The notes under the pieces were generated by a model. That model worked only from the letters and a program-made list of their open reading frames with translations. It was not told the origin of the DNA and made no database searches. From an uncultured Eubacterium sp. (GTDB taxonomy: Bacteria; Bacillota; Clostridia; Lachnospirales; Lachnospiraceae), in assembly GCA_904420085.1 (NCBI GenBank), contig CAJFUA010000064.1, positions 1 through 34,718 of the forward strand: DNA of 34,718 nt. The letters are read 5' to 3'. A program made the translations under genes and the position numbers. Positions 31,962 through 34,718 of this stretch are shown here, one piece after another. How positions within the stretch are numbered: the stretch's first letter is position 1; the number at the start of each line of letters is the position of its first letter.

Positions 31962-32808
31962 CCCAATCACATTAAAATTGACAGTAGACCCGCTGATAGA
32001 AAGCGCGCTGAAAGAAGATGTAACCAGTGAGGATGTAACTACCAACTCAGTAATGCCGGAAGGCTGTATGGGGCAGGTGGACTTAATCTGCAAAGAAGAC
32101 GGCGTCATCTGCGGACTGCAGGTATTTTCAAGAGCCTTTGAGTTATTAGATGAAACGACAGAGATAAATTTGCTTGTAAAAGACGGCGACCATGTGAAAG
32201 CAGGGCAGCTGATGGGTACTGTGACAGGAGATATCCGGGTGCTTCTGGTAGGCGAGCGGACAGGGCTGAATTATTTACAGAGAATGAGCGGAATTGCCAG
32301 TTACACAAATTCCATTGCAAAGTTATTGGAAGGCACAAAAATAAAATTGCTGGATACAAGAAAGACTACGCCGAATAATCGGATTTTTGAAAAGTATGCC
32401 GTGAGAGTGGGGGGCGGAAACAATCACAGATATAATCTGACAGACGGCGTTCTGTTAAAAGACAATCATATCGGAGCAGCCGGTGGGGTAAAGAATGCCA
32501 TTGCCATGGCGAAAGAATATGCACCTTTTGTGAGAAAAATCGAGGTGGAAGTAGAAAACCTGGAAATGGTGAAAGAGGCAGTGGAGGCAGGAGCTGACAT
32601 AATTATGCTTGATAACATGCCTCATGACGTGATGAAAGAGGCAGTGGAAATCATTGCAGGAAGAGCAGAAATTGAAATTTCAGGAAATGTGACAAAAGAG
32701 AACATATCAAAACTGGCAGATTTAGGAGTGGATTATATTTCCAGTGGCGCACTGACCCATTCTTCGCCGATTATGGATATATCACTGAAAAATCTGCATA
32801 GAATTTAA
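31954..32808 (+). CDS. nadC: Nicotinate-nucleotide pyrophosphorylase (carboxylating)
   Basis: Decarboxylates quinolinate and transfers ribose phosphate from PRPP to give nicotinate mononucleotide. The family segments are LNYLQRMSGIASYT, LLDTRKTTPNNRIFEKYAV and the GGGNNHRYNLTDGVLLKDNH loop, which binds PRPP and quinolinate. The C-terminal barrel strand EISGNVTKENISKLADLGVD is also typical. At 284 aa it has the standard length. The start overlaps the nadB stop by 8 bases, with GGAGG just upstream inside nadB, so translation is coupled. The three enzymes together make NaMN from aspartate. Confidence 0.95.
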   Translation: MFDPITLKLTVDPLIESALKEDVTSEDVTTNSVMPEGCMGQVDLICKEDGVICGLQVFSRAFELLDETTEINLLVKDGDHVKAGQLMGTVTGDIRVLLVGERTGLNYLQRMSGIASYTNSIAKLLEGTKIKLLDTRKTTPNNRIFEKYAVRVGGGNNHRYNLTDGVLLKDNHIGAAGGVKNAIAMAKEYAPFVRKIEVEVENLEMVKEAVEAGADIIMLDNMPHDVMKEAVEIIAGRAEIEISGNVTKENISKLADLGVDYISSGALTHSSPIMDISLKNLHRI

Positions 32809-32827
32809 AACCTTTTAGGAGGAATCA

Positions 32828-33379
32828 ATGAGCGGAGAAAAGAGAAGGGAGAATTTGCTGAAAATTTTGCAGGCGAGTGGGGAACCTGTGTCCGGAACAA
32901 AGCTGGCAGAAAAATTTCAGGTCAGCAGGCAGGTGGTGGTGCAGGATATCGCCTTACTTCGTGCGGCAAACCATGATATCGTTTCTACCCATAAGGGCTA
33001 TGTACTGCAGGATAAAAAATATATTTCCCGTGTGTTTAAAGTAAAACACAGTGTAGAGAAAATGCTGGAGGAATTGAATCTGATTGTAGACTGTGGCGGA
33101 AAGGTAGAGGATGTATTTGTCTATCATAAACTTTACAATGTAGTACGGGTCCCTATGAACATCAGGTCCAGAATGGATGCAAAAAAATATGTGGATAGTA
33201 TTCAGGGAGGCGTTTCCGTTCCACTGGAACAGATTACGTCGGAATATCATTACCACACGATAACTGCCGACTCCGAGGAAACCTTGGATATCATACAGCA
33301 GGAATTACAGGAAAAGGGATATCTGGCGGCGCTGCGGGATTATGAGCCGGTGGACTTCTGGGGAGATGAGACAGATTAA
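32828..33379 (+). CDS. niaR: NiaR (YrxA-type) repressor of NAD genes
   Basis: A nicotinate-responsive transcriptional repressor. Residues 1-60 form a winged HTH (SGTKLAEKFQVSRQVVVQD is the recognition region). Residues about 70-175 form the 3H domain. Candidate metal ligands are H74, E82, H141 and H143; their spacing matches the nickel site known from the Thermotoga homologue (each offset by 5 residues). AGGAGG lies upstream of the ATG, 20 bases after nadC. With the palindrome at 29559-29584 this gives an autoregulated operon: repressor and biosynthetic genes are silenced together when nicotinate is available. Confidence 0.93.
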   Translation: MSGEKRRENLLKILQASGEPVSGTKLAEKFQVSRQVVVQDIALLRAANHDIVSTHKGYVLQDKKYISRVFKVKHSVEKMLEELNLIVDCGGKVEDVFVYHKLYNVVRVPMNIRSRMDAKKYVDSIQGGVSVPLEQITSEYHYHTITADSEETLDIIQQELQEKGYLAALRDYEPVDFWGDETD

Positions 33380-33458
33380 GGAGAAGTTTTTTACACCAAT
33401 GGGAGAAAATATGATATATTAATAGGGTAAACATAGGACGGATTCAAAAGGAGGAATT

Positions 33459-34568
33459 ATGAAAAAAATTTTATCAGTTATGCTGTCATTAGTCATGGTG
33501 ATGGCGCTGTTCACAGGATGTGGAGAGAAGGAAGAGAGCAGTTCATTCTTTAAAGAAGCGGCAAAGTTACAGGATATTCAGACAGGAACTTCCGAAATGG
33601 AGTTTGCGATGAATTTAAAGGGAAAAGAAGTGACAGAGGACACGGATATTCCTGCCATATTAAAGAATGGTGACACAGTAGCATTTAAGATTAAGGTGGA
33701 GTCCACCGCAGAATCACAGACAAAATCAGCAGTCAAAATATCTGCACAGTATGGTACAAATGATTATGCAGAGCTGACTACATTAGTTTTTGACGGTGAG
33801 AAGTTGTATCTGGGCGTTGCTTCCATTGTGGACTTTATCAGATCAATTGATGAAAGTGTGGTGGCAGAACTGGAGTCAGGTTTATCACAGATGGGTATCA
33901 GTGATTACATATCCATTGATGTAAAACAGTTATGTGAAGCATCCAATATTGAAATGCAGGATATGAGTAAGATAAATGAGGGAGCGCAGAATCTTACGAA
34001 AAGACTGTTCGAGAATCTTGAAAAATCATTTGCGGGCATTCAGGGAAAAGACGGAGATGATTATACATTGACCGTTGGCGCCGATAACGCGGAGAAAGTG
34101 GCAGACGCTTTGATTCAGTTCTGTGATGAAGGTTCCTTAAAGCAGACATATAATGATGCGATGGATTTGTATGTGGAAATGTTTGGTGCAGACACAGAAA
34201 TGGGAAAACAGTTTGCAGAAATGAAAAATGACACATCGGAATTGGACAATGCCGTGCAGGAAATAAAGGATAAGAAAGAAGATATTGTGCAGGGATTAAA
34301 AGATTCCAAAATCAATGCAGTTGCGAAAATAAATATTTCAGGTGATGAAGGCAGCAGAGTGGGAAATCTTTCCATTGATACGGGAGAAATAAAAGATGAT
34401 GATACCACAGGAAGAATCACTGTTACATCGGAAGTGAAAGAAGGAGAAGTTTCGATTCAAGAAATGATTCCGACAGAAGGGGTAGTAGATCTGACTGCCA
34501 TGCTGACAGCAATGATGAATCAGACAGGTGCAGGACTTTCAGGATATGGAGATACAGCACTGTACTAA
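33459..34568 (+). CDS. Secreted lipoprotein, unknown function
   Basis: A lipoprotein signal peptide ends in the lipobox LFTG-C (about residue 21), so the mature protein is anchored to the outer face of the membrane. The 348-residue remainder is Asp/Glu- and Ser/Thr-rich with alternating strands and helices (for example AVKISAQYGTNDYAELTTLV and the later AVAKINISGDEGSRVG). The design recalls the DUF6612/LppX-like beta-rich lipoproteins of Firmicutes, but I cannot assign a family firmly. Strong AAAGGAGGA ribosome site. A TTTACA (33390-33395) with an imperfect -10 at 33413-33418 may be its own promoter. A strong terminator follows. Confidence 0.8.
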   Translation: MKKILSVMLSLVMVMALFTGCGEKEESSSFFKEAAKLQDIQTGTSEMEFAMNLKGKEVTEDTDIPAILKNGDTVAFKIKVESTAESQTKSAVKISAQYGTNDYAELTTLVFDGEKLYLGVASIVDFIRSIDESVVAELESGLSQMGISDYISIDVKQLCEASNIEMQDMSKINEGAQNLTKRLFENLEKSFAGIQGKDGDDYTLTVGADNAEKVADALIQFCDEGSLKQTYNDAMDLYVEMFGADTEMGKQFAEMKNDTSELDNAVQEIKDKKEDIVQGLKDSKINAVAKINISGDEGSRVGNLSIDTGEIKDDDTTGRITVTSEVKEGEVSIQEMIPTEGVVDLTAMLTAMMNQTGAGLSGYGDTALY

Positions 34569-34592
34569 GAAATAAACATAAAAAGAACCAGT

Positions 34593-34634
34593 CCCTGTAA
34601 GTCAGATTTAGGTCTGACTTACAGGGGCAGTTTT
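34593..34634 (+). terminator. Strong intrinsic terminator after the lipoprotein gene
   Basis: A perfect 14-bp stem CCCTGTAAGTCAGA (34593-34606) with TCTGACTTACAGGG (34613-34626), a 6-base loop, then GGCAGTTTT. The remaining 84 bases of the window are AT-rich with nothing recognisable. Confidence 0.85.
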
Positions 34635-34718
34635 GTAAATGATAGTGAAGAATAATCATTTTTTTAATCAGCAATTTTATTAAATTCATAAATAAAAAAT
34701 AAATTTAAAAAGCACCTT

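Overview
The window looks like a chromosomal segment of a low-to-moderate-GC, Gram-positive anaerobe of the Clostridia, most likely Lachnospiraceae. The signs are strong AGGAGG-type ribosome binding sites with some TTG and GTG starts, CotF-like coat proteins, ferredoxin-dependent 2-oxoacid oxidoreductase genes, NiaR control of NAD synthesis, a stand-alone PurO-type IMP cyclohydrolase, and a secreted GH16 glucanase ending in the Lys/Arg-rich Fn3-like module common in this family. No rRNA, tRNA, CRISPR array or insertion sequence was seen.

Layout. 1-384 is the 3' end of a gene resembling the DUF4263/Shedu defence nucleases. A 226-bp stretch with inverted and direct repeats follows. 610-2927 carries a low-molecular-weight protein tyrosine phosphatase, a MscL with a C-terminal zinc ribbon, and a MATE exporter. 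2932-6314 (minus) is a two-gene 2-oxoacid:ferredoxin oxidoreductase (gamma-delta, then alpha-beta fusion). 6553-8579 is a MoxR ATPase/VWA pair. 8703-10445 is the GH16 glucanase. 10563-11029 (minus) holds two small coat-type helical proteins. 11288-12070 is a ZIP metal transporter and 12131-12544 (minus) a CBS-pair protein, the two sharing a bidirectional terminator.

12677-14857 (minus) is the last two steps of de novo IMP synthesis, encoded as separate purO and purH genes. Their leader carries a ZTP (pfl) riboswitch whose conserved 3' core is also one arm of an intrinsic terminator. 15050-18467 is a phospholipid operon: promoter, PAP2-like enzyme, flippase-like membrane protein, pssA and psd. 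corA (minus) converges on it. 19516-22092 holds pncC, metA, a DegV protein and a small membrane protein.

22265-24697 encodes a CarD-like regulator, a zinc-ribbon/acidic/TM protein with a Pro-Thr-Glu repeat tail, and a PF14907-type nucleotidyltransferase. 24782-29054 encodes an OPT peptide transporter with a leader hairpin, an orphan PqqD-like protein, a small membrane-anchored protein coupled to it, and the dipeptidase PepD. A DUF2752 protein follows. 29559-33379 is nadA-nadB-nadC-niaR behind a promoter whose -35 box lies inside a NiaR-type palindrome. 33459-34568 is a lipoprotein with a strong terminator.

Most of the window is housekeeping. The points most worth a second look are the ZTP riboswitch on a split purO/purH operon, the orphan PqqD plus small membrane partner between peptide import and peptide hydrolysis, Asp at the acyl-CoA specificity position of MetA, the PAP2-like protein with altered motifs in the PE operon, and the defence-nuclease remnant beside a repeat-rich junction.
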